Origin: Pisaster brevispinus
Taxonomy: Eukaryota > Echinodermata > Asteroidea > Forcipulatida > Asteriidae
Assembly (NCBI GenBank): GCA_023634235.1
Contig: JAMKCF010000003.1
Location: forward strand, 13,052,742 to 13,116,741
Length of the DNA stretch: 64,000 bases
Direction of reading: 5' to 3'
How positions within the stretch are numbered: position 1 is the stretch's first letter; every line of letters begins with the position of its first letter. This document shows positions 1-14,200 of this stretch, one piece after another. A program made the translations under genes and the position numbers. The notes below the pieces were generated by a model. It saw nothing but the letters and a program-made list of their open reading frames with translations. It had not been told where the DNA came from and ran no database searches.

Positions 1-410
1 CTACTTGGCAATTTTAGAATTGTCCTAACTATAACTTGGACTGGGCCCAGCTTGAGGGATACATTTGAGACGGCCCAACTAAAGCTGAGATCCAGAGAGC
101 GGTCTGTCACCAAGCAGGGAACCAGCGGCTGTTATACATTGCATGGGAGGGTAGCAACTAGACTGCTGGTGGGTATCACATACAAGCCCCGTTGTGAGCA
201 GAGAGAAACTGGAGGATCAAAAATTACCTTGGAGGCCCACTTTTTGTTGTTATCTACCATTGTCTACATTTCCTTTCTCCATGCTACTACTGTCACTATT
301 AGGCAATCCCAACTATAGTTGGGATGATTCTAAATTTGGAACGGGACATACCCAAGTTGTAACACCCCACGCTGTATTGGATGGTACAGTAACTCAAGCT
401 GGGGCATAAC
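1..410. repeat. Interspersed repeat I, copy 1 (cut by window edge)
   Basis: Its right part (TACAAGCCCCGTTG ... GGCAATCCCAACTATAGTTGG) is the inverse of 25470-25710. CCCAACT/AGTTGGG motifs crowd both ends. Confidence 0.6.
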
Positions 411-635
411 ATGGTCAACTTAAATACAAAGCAAAACTTTATTCTTAGGCCCCTATTCGTTAAATTTGAATTGGCACTTTTGTTGCCAGTTGTCTGATGG
501 CAGGCAACAGTGTGTGTTATTATAGTTGTACGAACAAGAAAACAGAACTAGCTGTTGCAAACTGCTCACCATTCAAAAGGACTCAAGATATAAAGTAAAA
601 CAAAATTTTTTTTTATAGCCTTAAGTTTCAAGCTT

Positions 636-732
636 AGCAGAGTCTTTCTCAAAGGCTAAATGACAACACGACACAACACACACAGGTTTGTCTGTGTTGT
701 CTTGTCATTAAACCTTTGAGAAAGACTCGGCT
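636..732. repeat. 97-bp hairpin
   Basis: AGCAGAGTCTTTCTCAAAGG at the left matches the inverse of CCTTTGAGAAAGACTCGGCT at the right. Arms of about 38 bp enclose a loop with ACACACAGG. Confidence 0.85.
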
Positions 733-954
733 AATAATTATACGAACATTACATTTTTGTGCTTTCGACCTTACATTATACAGGGTCCCCCATCTTTACC
801 CGTAAGGACACTACAAACCCAATGGTTTCAATTGGATAGATTTTACAAGAGGAGAAGTTTTCACGAGGGACCTTGGACAGTATAAAAATTGTTGTCCTTT
901 CACACGAGGTGCATCTTGTAAAATTTTACAACCATGCTAAAAATTTAGCAAGGG

Positions 955-1020
955 TTCCTTGCTAAATTAAGCAAGGGACCCTAGCTAAAATTTAGCAAGG
1001 TACCCTTGCTAAATTGCTCT
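955..1020. repeat. Short palindromic repeats (TTTAGCAAGG / CCTTGCTAAA)
   Basis: TTAGCAAGG and CCTTGCTAAA alternate several times, able to form small hairpins. Confidence 0.7.
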
Positions 1021-1443
1021 CGTGTGAAAAGGGCTATGTACATGCAATGAGGGGTAACTACCAGACTGATACGACACATGTGTGCATACATACACAGGGG
1101 TGCATTTTGGTGACTGCGACCAATAACTGTTTCGGTCATCGGCCAGTGATTAACTAATGGCCAATACAATAGAAACTATTGTTGGTTATGACTGTGAAAA
1201 CACACCCCTGTATCATGGCATGCAAGGTTAAAGGTTCATCTGGCAGGTAACCACCACTAGGTTGTACAGGCCGGTATTCTGGTGTTATTCACAAGCCTTA
1301 AAGTACAACGTCAGATGTTCGGGTTAACACACTTTGGAACACCCGGTGGCAGCAGACATACCAGGTAAACTTTAAATGTTTATGTAGTTCTGAGCAATGT
1401 ACAGAATAAACATTCCCAAGCAAATTCATCTGCTAAAGCTAAA

Positions 1444-1639
1444 ACTACCAGAGCACCAGTCACACAAAATATACATGATATTTCAGATTGTAACCTGTTT
1501 CTACTAAACAATAACTGTTTTTCTGTGCTTAGCGATTATGTACTACCAGAGCACCAGTCACACAAAATATACATGGTATTTCAGATTGTAGCCTATTTCT
1601 GCTAAGCAATCATTGTTTTCCTGTACTTAGCAATTATGT
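1444..1639. repeat. Direct duplication of ~98 bp
   Basis: ACTACCAGAGCACCAGTCAC begins two adjacent, slightly diverged copies at 1444 and 1542. Confidence 0.9.
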
Positions 1640-3130
1640 GTGATTAGCAACTCTATGATATTGGCCCTCAATTTTATATGGAGGTATTCGGAACCTGACT
1701 GATATATGAGTGAGATAAAAATTACTTTCCCTAAAAAAGTCTATCAGGCCGTATCCGAATGGATGGTTTTGGAAGAGAGGCTAGGCTAGATCGCTGGACA
1801 GGGCAATATACCCCTTGCATAATGTGCAATGCTGCTGGTACGCTAAGTCACGCACAAGTTTTTAAGCACCGAGAACAGCTGGCGGCCATTGAGCTGCCTC
1901 TTTTTGCTCAGTGAGGGCGCTGTTTGAAAGTTTGACGCCATATGCTAAGGGTATAATAGCCACTTGAAACGAGGTCACAGGCAGCTGTTGCAGACACGCC
2001 AAACGTCTATTTTGTAGAGTCATATAACATCAGAGGCAATGTGTGGTTTGGGACTGCAATGACGTGACTGTACACTTAATAATGCGACCCCCTCCCCCAA
2101 TTAGTGCGGCAGTAGGCAATGATCTCAACATATCTATAGAACTTACAAGGCTATACCACTCCCACCCATGCAAGCCTTCATCATTAACCTAAAAATAAAA
2201 AGCTCTTCATTAGATCTAATCAGCCCTTTGTGGAGAGTCTTTAAAGAAAAAGAGTAAAACAAGGTCTACATTACATGACTAATGACCAATTTTTATTTGT
2301 TGGATTTTGGTGTATGTGTCTAGTTAGTCCAATCGACTTAAAGAAATTCCTGCCATAGATATAGGATGGTTGCATTTGATAATCATCACTACTACTACCT
2401 TGGTGTCAAACCGGTTCATTGTGTGGGTAAGAGTGGGACAATCCCTATCATAATGTCCATTTATATGTCAAAAAATATTTGCATATACATTTCTGAAGCC
2501 AGTGATCGAGATAGCCATGTTAGTCTGACATAAAACAAAAAAACGCACCTGACGAAGTGGCTGTTGCTATGAAAGCTCACCCACGTTTTGTAACTAGTTA
2601 ATTTAGTCTTTACAAGTAAGTGCTGCCACTACCATGTAATGTTATTTCTGAAGCCCAACGAGTAAATTTATTTAAAAATTCACAGTAAAATACATTTTAA
2701 TAAGTTTTATTTCATACACTTTTGGAATGTGAATCTTATAACTTTTCTTCATATTTTTATAAGATTTTTGTTTGTAATTTTCAAGATCTCCTCTTTTATA
2801 AAAAATAGAGCATTCCTCTCTAAAATATAGAATAAATGCCCCCCCCCCCCCGGACCAATCACCCAGTGAGATGCACTAACAACCCACACACATCGTGTCT
2901 GAATCAATGAAAACTACAAATGTACTTGACCCTTGCTGAGGTTAAAGGTCATGAAGATTCAGTGCAGGGGAAAAAAAAGAAGAAAAAAAAAAAAACAAAC
3001 CCAAAAATCTGTCAAGCCAACTGAACAGGGAACAAATCTCTAGTAATACGTTTCTTATCACATTTGGTAACTTGTTTTTGATAAGCAGAACTATTTATGT
3101 GCTCAGAAGAATTGGTGTAGATTTTAGCTT

Positions 3131-3251
3131 AACCCTACTTTATAAAGCTGTAATGTGGTAAGCATCTCAAACTTCAAGTTGGTTAGCAAAACCCTACTTT
3201 ATAAAGCTGTAATGTGGTAAGCATCTCAAACTTCAAGTTGGTTAGCAAAAC
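3131..3251. repeat. Exact direct duplication of 59 bp
   Basis: AACCCTACTTTATAAAGCTG starts at 3131 and 3190; the two units look identical, pointing to a recent duplication or an assembly artefact. Confidence 0.92.
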
Positions 3252-4195
3252 CGAGAACCAAGCACACCAAGAAACGTACATTCCATTGCATTTTGGCTGC
3301 TTAACTCCCTCTGCTATGCAGTTGTGCTATTAAAGCAATTTGTGTGGGCTTTAAAAAACAGCTTTATGGCATGGGTCCCAGGCTCCCGAGTCTGATTTAA
3401 CAAATTAAGGATGCAAGCAATAAAGTTGCCAGACCATCAAGACAAAGTGATGACACGCTAGAATCATTGAGACAGAGCTTTGTGATTTAAGCTAAGCACC
3501 CCGGCCCAGGACGAAACATCCGCACTGAACGAGTAAACAGCACACAAACTCCCATGACTGCAAGACGTTGTGTGGCGGATACGGCTGAAGCAAAACAAAA
3601 CGTCTGCAATGCTTACTGATTTCAGATTAAACTCTATGGACAACTCTTGCCAGACAAAGCATAACAGAACCTCCATCGTGTGAGAGGATCATCTCCTAAT
3701 GGAGAGGTTTCCTTGAGGGTGATTGTTCTCCCATTTTTTCTAGGAGGAGCAATCTTATGTGCACCTCCACTCAGAGTGGCATCTCTCATTGTAAAGGCAC
3801 CTCTGTTATGATTCCACTCCATCAGGGCTGCTTCACACTTCATGCTTAATATGGAACCATTTTGTAACATCGATAAAAAATGGAGATTAGCGCAAAAGAT
3901 TTTGACTGAGGTGAAAAGAAAAAAACTCAACAGATTTACGATATCAAAAATCCCTTTTGGGCATGGTGTAGGAAATGACCTTTAACCCCTGATGAAACAT
4001 AAATGAACTCAGATGAGGTCTGTGTACCTCCAGAAACACATGAAAGCCTCATCCATGAAAGCTCACACGTGGCACCCTCTAATTGCCTCACACATACCCT
4101 CTTGGCACCTTAATACAGCAACAACACAGTAATAATACCTCTATGTGTTAAAACAGATACCTGATAATGGGGACAAGTGGCACCTACATGTATGA

Positions 4196-5256
4196 CTAGG
4201 GATCTATGTTTGGAAACCTACTGGTGCCGCTGTATTTGGGCTTGATCTTCAGAATTCTTGCGAGTTCTAACTGGCGTGAGGACGACTTTGTGCGCTGCAT
4301 GGATTTTGGCTTGACGGATATGGGCATTGATTTATTGTGAGTCACAGGAGCAGTCCGTTTTGAGGTGCTGTCCCTCTGAACTTGCTGCGACGATATCTCC
4401 AGATCAGAGGTCGGCGCAATCAAGTCACTGATCATCTTATTTGTTTTGTTAATGTTCTTCACCGAGTGCGACTTGTCTATCCTACTGGTGGCTTTCCCAA
4501 CTCTCTTCGACGACGGCAATGACTTGTGCCTGGTGACAGTTTTCCTCTTGGGTATTTCATTGGGGGTGGTGGTGGTTTCTTGAGCTGGAGATCCCGACGA
4601 CTCCGAGTGGTGAGTGGAATCCCCAGAGCCGGCTCGCTGCCTAGGGTGTAACTGCTTTCTCTCTCCCAGCTTTGGGCTCGGGCTCAGATTGATCCTGTTC
4701 CCAACGACAAGGTTGTTGCTTCCAGGATGGGACAACTGCCGCTTTACTCCCACATCGCTCCCTGCTCTCCTCCGGTTGTTGTTATTCGAATTTGTTTCTG
4801 AGTCCGTCGGCTCACTGGTGCCACTTTCTTTGGCCTCTCCGCTTCCACCGTCTGATTTCGACTCTCCATCCACCTGAGGTTCTTCTCCATCTTCTTTCTC
4901 CTCCTCTTTGGTGTCCTCGTTGTCTTCCTTATCCTTTGCCTCCTCTTCATCTGCTTCCCCATCCACCGTTGCCTCTGCATTTTTAGCACCTCGCTCGATG
5001 GGATTCAGGAAGATGACGAGCACGGTGATGTTATCGCTGGAGCCACTGTTCTTGGCCTCGACGACGAGCCGATGGGAGATGGTTTCCTTTTCGCTTCCAC
5101 TGTTGATGCCTTCTTGGATGATTCGGCAGACGTCTTTGGGTTCCACCACATCCCACAGACCATCACAAGCGATGACGATGCAGTCCTCGGTGCCGGTCAG
5201 TGGTAGGGTATCCGAGTCGGCATCACTACTTACATAAGGCTTCTGATCAGGATCAC
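4196..5256 (-). CDS. PPM1F: PPM1E/F terminal exon: end of catalytic domain and long charged tail
   Basis: Begins after the tactcag acceptor and ends at the TAG at 4196-4198. It holds [17 protein letters not shown] and [12 protein letters not shown], the last metal-binding Asp motifs. After that come an acidic low-complexity stretch, Ser/Gly/Asn-rich sequence and a basic C-terminus. The tail is probably disordered and regulatory (inference). Confidence 0.92.
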
Positions 5257-8200
5257 CTGAGTACATAAAAACAACCCAAGTTTCCAGTCATCAAGAAATC
5301 AACTTTATCAGTTACAATCGATCCGTTATACTTAAATAGAACCAGGAGAATGCTGAGCTGGATTCGCTTAAGGAGCGTCTCAAAAGTAAAGCAAAGGTGG
5401 GAACGTTCTAATTGGCACTAGGGTTAAGCATTCCAACAGGCAGTATACATGGAACGGTCCCATGGATTGCTGCAATGTTCCATTGGATCGTTCAGAATGC
5501 AAAAGGGCATAGTCTCTAGTGTGGAAATGTTGCCATCATTTGGGCACAACGTCAGGGTCCAGTGGAATGTTCTGGGGGTCCACTGGATTGCTGGCAATAT
5601 GCCTACAGGAATTCTGTTTGCGAGTACAATGTGCCTCACCCTTCAGACCCTCCCTACGTAGCAGTCTGCTGTGCATGCCTTCAACATGTATGTCAGCTGT
5701 AGACACATAGCTAACACAATAAACAAGATTCTACTCACCAATTGCCCTTGATACAGCCAGAGTACCGTTGACTCTCCAGACACCGAAAAACAAGACACAC
5801 CCACCGAGCTTCTCAATGCGTTGTTTCTCATCCTAGACCAGGACAGAAAGATATTTAAACAATTTTATCCATTTTACCGATACAATTGCGAAACAGTAGT
5901 GTCCTACACATTGACTATTTCAATGTGTAATATTCATTAAGAACTCTCCTATACATTCACTGATACCATAAACTAGCATTGGGTGCATGGGTTTCTTCTG
6001 TTTGTATGTAGCTGGTATTATCAGGGAGCCCCCATGGCTTGTGCACTGTGAACTGTAGTGTGCATTTTAGGTGATGCAGTATTTACATGCTTACCATACT
6101 TTGTACGTGCGATTTGACTCTCGAAATGGCGAATGCGGCAGAGAGTAGTCGCGTGTGACGTTTGTGCAAGGGGTCAATATATACGCATAAATACTTCCTT
6201 GCTTACCGGTCGTTCTGGTTTGTGGGGTTCCATCAGATTGACCGGCCCTCCGTCCCTCATGAGCATCACCTGGGAGTCTCCAAGCCAGGATATATGAAGT
6301 TTGTCAGGCTCAATGATCACAGCTACACCTGTTGTCCCACTCCCGAGACCCTGGCAAAAAAGAGTCAGTTACCAAATTTATTTTTAAAATTATGTTATTT
6401 TTTTTTTATTCCTGTGAACCAAGAGGAGACAGTTGAACCCAACACAAAAAAGGGGTGGGTTCAGGCCTGCGAGAACCCATTTTTGCTGGGTGCTGGATTG
6501 CATGTGCGTTGGCTTATAATGTCAATGTCATGAAAGTTTGACATGTAAGGAGAGTGCGGCATTGAACTAGTGGGAAGTAAACATTGATGGCCGCCCTACT
6601 CCATGGCCACTCGCCCCGCCTACAAAATCGTTACAGACACGAAACCACGACTAGGAGAGTATTATTTAAATAAAATATTTTTAGGGATTTAAACAAATGC
6701 TTTTTTTATTAGGTAAGAATTATTATTTTAATAGAATGCGCACAGCCTGTAAAATAAAATAGGGGGTGTTGTAGGATATTCCAGCACCCCCAACCCCCCA
6801 AAATGGGAGTGCTGCAGCACCCACAGCACCCCTCTTTCTCACAGGCCTGTGTGGGTTTCAGCTCTACCTGAGGTGTCTGCGTACCTTAAACAACAACAAA
6901 CTCAAGGCCTTACCTCCCTGCGAGCCTTCCTTAGGAAGCCCTCGTCAGTAATCTGGAATGATTTGGCGAGTGCTTGGGCGGGGTCCTCCAGGAAGCAGTC
7001 CTGCCTGACGGCGTTGCAGTGGAGATGCTGACAGGCGTACATGGCCGCGTCGGTGCCGCCGTGTCCGTCGTACACCGCGTAGAAGGACCTGGGCTTGTCA
7101 TTCTGTGCATTCAGAAGTTCACCAAAATGATGTATGGATTATACACTAATAATTAGAGTGAAACAAAAATGTTCACCCGTAACGCCTTCCTTGACAACAA
7201 CAATTCAAAGATCAAGATTAGATGACTTAAGGAAAGTTAATAGATTTGTCTTTTTGTACAGATGTCATGAACAAACAGTGAAACAAACAAAAAACAGTGA
7301 TAAACCATGTAAGTTATGTGCCAACCTGTGAACACCGATTTTTTGTCAACCTTACCAATGTTTAGCACAGGCTTTAATGTTTTAGTTGAATGCTCGACTG
7401 AGAAACAGTCAGATCATGGTTTCACAACTGTTTGCTATCATGGCCAGAAAGGTGTGGAAAGTTTCCGTAAAAAAACAAACTCGGTCCTTACCCCAAGATT
7501 AAAAAGGGTGTTGAGGTCTGGAATGATGACGTGTTTGTCTTCCATACGCTTCCTCGTGTTCTTCACGGCGTACTGTGACACTGGATGTAGCTTGGAGGGG
7601 AGTGTGAGGGCCGGTAGGTCCGTCTTCCATCGCTCGCAGAGATCATTTATTGTCGTCCAGACCAATGGGAATATCTGCCCAGCGTCATATACTGTGAAAT
7701 GGATTGAGATGTGGAAAACTAATTGATAAAAGTAAACTTACATTTTTAAAGTAAACCGTTATTAATTTTTAATGACTTTAGTGATACAGACAGAGCCAGA
7801 AATACCCACTAGACCACGGGTCAGAGACTAGTAATTTTAGCACTGGCCAGTAACCCCACAACTGCACAAGTCCCACATTCTAGTGTTTTCCCAAGCACAT
7901 ACATCGTTGGCCCAGGACTATGGTTGTTAAGTGCAGTTTGTATGGATTTCACAAAACTGCTTTTGCATGTTTTGGAGCTCCTGGTAGATAGAGTAATTAT
8001 CTGGCAAAAAGAAACATTCACTTTCTAAGAAAACGTTTATTTGTGGATTTTGATTTATTTTTCATTGAACGCCCTTTTGATCATAACGGATAGGAAAATT
8101 GCAATTAACGACCTTATAGCACTGAGCTGACGACATTTGCTTTTCAATTGTGAACCTTGTCAAAACAACGGACAGAACTGCATTTTTGGTCAATTGCAAA

Positions 8201-11200
8201 AAAAAACTACATGTATGGTTCAGTGAAAGTTCTGACCTACATGTACAAGACCTACTATCTAGTGGAGATTTTCTTGTCTTTCAAGTGCAGACATGTTTAT
8301 GTCAGCAAACTTCTAAAACTGGTAAAAGAAAAAGTAGCAAACTGTATGTAGCTGAACATGTCATCCATGTACAGTAGGTTTCAATTTCCATTATTTTCCC
8401 CATTGAATAAATCCCCAACCAAGCCAACTCCCGAGGGCTGGAAGTGATTTATTGGGATCCTACTCTTGCATGGCACGATTTTTTGCCAAAACAAAACTTT
8501 TTTTTTTTTTATATACATGTAATTTTTTTCTCGGAATGAATTTTGACAGACGATTCTGTTTTCAAAGAAAGAAATACAAAACCTTTCGCATATTTCATGG
8601 ACAATGCACAGAATACATGTACAAACATTTTTTGCACGTGGCTGATGGACGTGAGATAATGTCAGGATCCCAACAATAAATCACTTTTTGTTAGTTTATA
8701 TTACTGCCACTAATCATTGGCTTGTAACTTTTCTAGATCTACATTATGTACAAAACTAGTGATTTTTGGGAATCAAAATGCAATCTAAACCTAGATTTTG
8801 GGTTCAAATCAGCTCAAATTTTTGTATCTAAAAGGACAAGAGCATGTGTATTACATGTGTAGGTCGAATATCAGCTTAACCAGGCCTGGAATTTCATCTT
8901 TGAGAGGGCAAGGCCATTTTCATTTTGCAAAGGCCACTTCCATTGGAAAAATCTTAAAGTCTATGGGAAACTTTTGAAATGGCACCAAGGCCAAGACCAG
9001 GGCAACAGAGGCCATGGCCTCCGTACAATTCCAGGCCTGGTATGCACTCCCCCCTCAAACCCCTCCCCCTCCCCCCAAATAAGGGGGAAAACACATAAAC
9101 AAGCTTACGATACCTGCAAGTATTAATTAAAAGATCGACACTGCTAGAATAGCGACGCCAATGCTGTACAAATACAACAGATGGCAGTCTTAATAACTCA
9201 CATGTACACGTCATGTCCTCCTCGTCACCGTAGCGCACCTCATCGTTCACCACAAAGGTGGAGAGATCCTTAGCAAGAACCTTGTCTACCGTTGCCCTGG
9301 CGATGGCTGCTGCTAGCACAGGCGGTGCTTTACTGTAATGAAACACAACAGATTGATCAGGAATAATGTACTGTCAAGTCAGGTTACTGGCGTTTCGGAA
9401 TAAAACAGTTGTATGGGACCCAACTAAACGAAGAACCAGCATTGTTGTACTTTGAGGAGTTTCAGCAGCTTACCTGGATGCAACAATATAAATCAAGTAG
9501 AAGTCCTTTCTATTTACTTAGATGGTACATTCCACTTCATGCTTTTAACCCTAGCAGTAGCAGTGCCCTGTACTGATTAAAATTAATGCCCTAAATTTCA
9601 GCTCTGAATAACAGCTCTTTCCTTGCACTGAATAACACCGACTTGCAATAACAATTCTAGAAATAGTGGAGTCAAGGCATACACAAGTTTAAAGACCGTC
9701 TTCCTAAAAACTTTATTTAGGTCACAACGTGTGAACGTTCACATACACCTGACATAGGTCATTTTAAGGTCGCGATGTGTGTAATACAAATTGTGTGTGT
9801 TACACATCTACATTGTACATACATGTATCTACATGTGAAAAGAGCCAATTGCTAGGGTTATCCCCCCCCCTCCATAAAAAAGAATAATAAATAAATAAAT
9901 AAATAAAACCAAAACAACATCAAAAACACAAATCCCACAAAAACACAAATACCACCATTTTACAAGAAGTGTACAGCTCATAATTTGAGGTGTACACCCA
10001 TGTACATTTTCTACATGTAGATGGTCTAACTTCATGCCTTTCCAATCCCCTCAACAACAACAACAGAAAAAAAAACCTGTTCAAAATAAAAAGCAAGAAA
10101 GACCTGTATAAGAATTCCTTAGAAATCACAGGTAACCCACAAAAGCTGTTCACAAATTTAAGTGTACCGGTACTCTCTACATCAGACGCTGGGTTCAAAG
10201 TTCAACCGTATATAATGTATGCATTGTCGCCGCCACATCTCTAGCCTAGTAATAACCACATGGCACCTGCAATGTACTATTGTCATTACTGAACAGTGTT
10301 CCTTGGTACTGTACCGGTGTCCTCCCTTCACCCCCCGTGCCGCACTGTCTCCGTAGCAACTGTCAACAGAGACTGGCCCTAGACTTTATCCTCTAATATT
10401 TACTACAAACACAATGATGGAAGATCATCACGGGCGAGTAACCAGCAGGAATGTAATATTCTAAGCTTCGATATTTTATTGCTTTTTTTTCCCTTCTTTT
10501 TTCTCCTCTCCAAATTTACAGCGGAGTTCGGTACATGAGGCCTCCAACTAAACTGCATTTTGGTAAACACCTTGTTAAAACAATGTTCAATTTTGTGGAC
10601 TTCTACATACATCAAGGCCATCACCACAGGCATTGTGTACCAGGAGTACAATAGTGTTTGTTCCAGATTTACATATTAAGAGCCATTTGTGGTGCTGGCC
10701 TTAGCTTAAAATTTAATATTTTAGTCTGGAGCAATGCTATTTTTATACCCTTTTTTTTGTTTGCAATGTGTCCTTCTATTGTAAAATTTTAAAGTCTATG
10801 GGAAACTTTTGAAGGGGCACCAAGGAAAAGACCAGGGCAACTGATACCATGACCTATGGACCTCCATGTAACTCCAGGCCCGACCTAGGTACATGTAGAT
10901 CTGCCCCTAAGTATAGTTGTAACCGGCCAAAGTATAGTTGTGATTGGCCAAACTACATGTATATCTGTGATTGACCAAACTATAGTTGTGGTTGGCCAAA
11001 CTATAGCTGTGATTGACAAAACTATAGTTGTGGTTGGCCAAACTATAGCTGTGATTGACCAAACTATAGTTGTAATTGGCTAAACTACATGTACATGTAT
11101 AGCTGTGATTGACAAAACTATTGGCCAAACTATGGTTTGGATCTGTCAAACTCAGTTTGTCATTACTTACAAAGTTTCTATTGTTGAGGCACAACATCAG

Positions 11201-14200
11201 TGTTCCCCTACTATCAATAGGCACCTCATCAAACATCAAGGACTGAACGTTTCAGATTTGCAGATTACTACATGTACTTGATAGTTACATGTATTGTTTG
11301 TTGAAATTCATGTCAAAGAGCAATAGATAGATGATCATACATACATATACAAATGTAAATTATGTATTCAGTCGACCACAATGGTGGACTTATGCTCCAG
11401 TAAACTTTACACAACTTGACAGGTTGTTAATACAACAGTAACAGAAAACTGTAGTGTACATTGTATAATGTACATGTTGCTTTGTTTGGGTACACTATAC
11501 ATGTATGTTGACATGGAGTGAACTTATTATTTTTAAACATGGACATGAAGTTCATGTACATTTAATGTTTTTACAATAAAATAGTTGTACACTGATTCAC
11601 TGATCATCATGAAAACAGTGTGATAGAACCCACTTGACGGCACACAGTGTAACGTCGGCCATCCTTCTAAGCAACGATATTCATTTTATAAACTCACAGC
11701 TACGCATTATGTGAAAAACCGTGTACTGCATGTGAGAGTTTGATCAAATTCCTCGAGTGATCACTGGTGATTGGTCTGTGACCCACTTGGCTGCATAGAC
11801 AAATTAGAACGCTTGACGCAGCTCAAAGCCAAGACCCTAGGAAACAGGGGCCTTGATCACCTTCTCAAACAGTGACTCTTCTGCGCTTGTCCTGTCAAAT
11901 TCCCCTCTGTCAGTGTCTGTGCCCTGGGCCAAACTTCACAAGCAGGGTTTTAAAGCACAAAAAGGAGATCATCAGTCGCAACAGAACGAGAGGTTACCAG
12001 CCGAAATGCCATCTCACATGCACCGTCTGTGACCTGCTAATACATGTACATATGTATTTGCATAGCAGAAGATTTCTAAATAATGTATAGTTTTCTGTTT
12101 TAAATACAAGGTTGGGCCCTACTGAAATTATGAGGCACTTCCTTGTCCTCAACCCCCCCCCCCAAAAAAAAAAAAAAACCCAGGGAGGATAGAAGAGAAA
12201 GAAGAAAAGAGGGTAAAAAGCACACCTTACACACACACAACGTAAAGGTTCATTACTCCCTGAGGGAAGATATCAGCAGGGAAGATACGCTGTCGTCTCG
12301 GGCCAGGTTTTGATCAAGGTGTGTACTTACTGAACATACATGCAGGCGCATTGCGGCCTCTTTTTAAGTCAAGATGATACGTGCCTGTGCATATTTTTGT
12401 TATGTATGCGTACAAAATGCAGGTGTACCGATTGGAATGGAATGCATGCATAAATTCATAGCGCACTACTTTTATGACGAAGATGCTCAGGTTTGTTGAA
12501 CCAAGAAGAGAGGAATCGATGCTGCGGGGTGAACATGTACACTTGAGTCTTAATAGTTTCTAGGATTTCCGTGGTTTTTTTTTCCTCTTCAATACTTTGC
12601 CCAAACCACACTTTGTTGTCTAGTGCAGTATGGAAAAATTTAAATCTAAAGATTTCATGAAAATACTCAGAATACATGTACTACACTACATGTACGTGTA
12701 CATGTTTCGTACATTCCGTAACAATTAAGATATTTTCGTACAACAACTACAATTCAGGGTTCCACATGTACCCACATTTTTTCAAAACTGTTGGGCATGC
12801 TGAACCCAAATTTTTCAAATTTGACCGAAGCACGTTGAATTGAAATGAGTAGTACCTCGCAATGTCTTTTACCTGGTGTTTATCTTTGAATGTAAAAAGC
12901 ACTACACACTGTGCAACATGGGGGCATAATTTATTGTTACGTTTTTTGTTAGATCTCTAAAAAATCTCTAAGATCTCTAAAAATTAACAATAATAAAAAT
13001 GAATATATTTGTATTAATTATTTTATGTGTACATGTATGTGTGTATTAGCCAGAATTCGCACGGTTTGTCACGCAATTCGCACGTATTCCCTGAAACACT
13101 ACATACATGTTGCTTGTGCATGTAGGAGAACCCCAGGTACATATATAAATGTTCACCATGACTTGAGTGTGTATGCATTAAATTGTTAAGGAACCCTCCA
13201 TTGGACATGTTGGAAGGATGTTCTACACCTGAACCAATAATGACATCAGGTACATGCACAAATGTGATGCATCTCTTCTGAACTGAAACAAACATCTGAA
13301 TTTGTAATTTCAAAACCATACATCGATACTACACATCTACCTTTCAGTTTCAAGTATGCCATGTACAATATTAAATTACACACGAATTTACAATGCACCT
13401 GAAATCTGAATATGAAGTATCACTCGTATATATATACAAAGACATGAGACGTGGAATTTCCTGAAAGCTACTGAAGACATTGCTACCATCGCCCAGGCCC
13501 TTTTCACAGGGCTGCCTGAGCACAGCTCCTGCGCACTGAAAAACCTTACTAAAGATTTAAAAGAAAGACCAAAGACAGGGGCCCAATTTCACAGCGCTGC
13601 TTGACGGTAAGCAAATTTTCGTGCTAACTACAGTGTAAAGCAGAAAAATTTGCTTAAGCGTAAGCGTATTTCACAGGTTAGCAAAAAAATTAGGCAGCCA
13701 TCTTGCGCGTTCACTATGAATTTGCATTGTTTCGTCATTCATTTTTCATACAGTAAGCACCGGAAAGGTTAGCATGCCTTTTCGTCTGCTTACGGTTAGT
13801 AGCGCTATGAAACGGAAATCACGCAGTAAGCACAAAATCGGCCGTTAAGCAGCTGTATGAAATTGGGCCAGGGTCAGCAGTCAAAGTACACGGTATACCC
13901 CACAAGTGTATGTTGTCAAAATAAACAGTATGTGTACAACTGTACTTCACATACATGTACAACTGTTAGGCAAAATAGGCAATTGCCTCCATGTCCTTTG
14001 GTCAATGGCGCGGTGCCCCTTGAAATGTTCCAGTACTCATCTTTACTTCCCTTACAGAAGTGCCCCTTTCCCCGAGTAAAAACTCCCTTCAAGCCAGTTA
14101 CAACGTGGCTACAAGAACAAAATAAAGATCAGACCTGCATGTACAGTATGTACTGTAGTTGTACCTACATTGTACATGTACATGTATGTCATGCATGTAC

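Larger units (their letters stand above)
1..4195. other. 3' flank and probable 3'UTR side of PPM1E/F, no gene recognised
   Basis: I see no coding exon. The stretch holds interspersed repeats, a hairpin at 636-732, duplications near 1444-1639 and 3131-3251, and a poly-C tract near 2839. Minus-strand AATAAA signals occur at about 2669 and 2705 and could end the phosphatase mRNA, but no cleavage site can be fixed from sequence alone. Confidence 0.6.

Noticed and set aside
4614..5237. Plus-strand frames opposite the phosphatase terminal exon
   Set aside because: Antisense shadows of a well-supported exon, without family similarity.
6162..6533. 123-aa plus-strand frame
   Set aside because: Overlaps phosphatase exon 5 in antisense and continues into intron; no independent support.
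9829..10244. Frames of 60-90 aa on both strands
   Set aside because: AT-rich, low-complexity and overlapping on both strands; no domain or splice support.
10910..11130. CRISPR-like spacing of repeats
   Set aside because: Animal minisatellite with diverged units and no unique spacers.
10907..11239. 110-aa minus-strand frame rich in SLANHNY
   Set aside because: Produced by the 20-21 bp minisatellite at 10910-11130.
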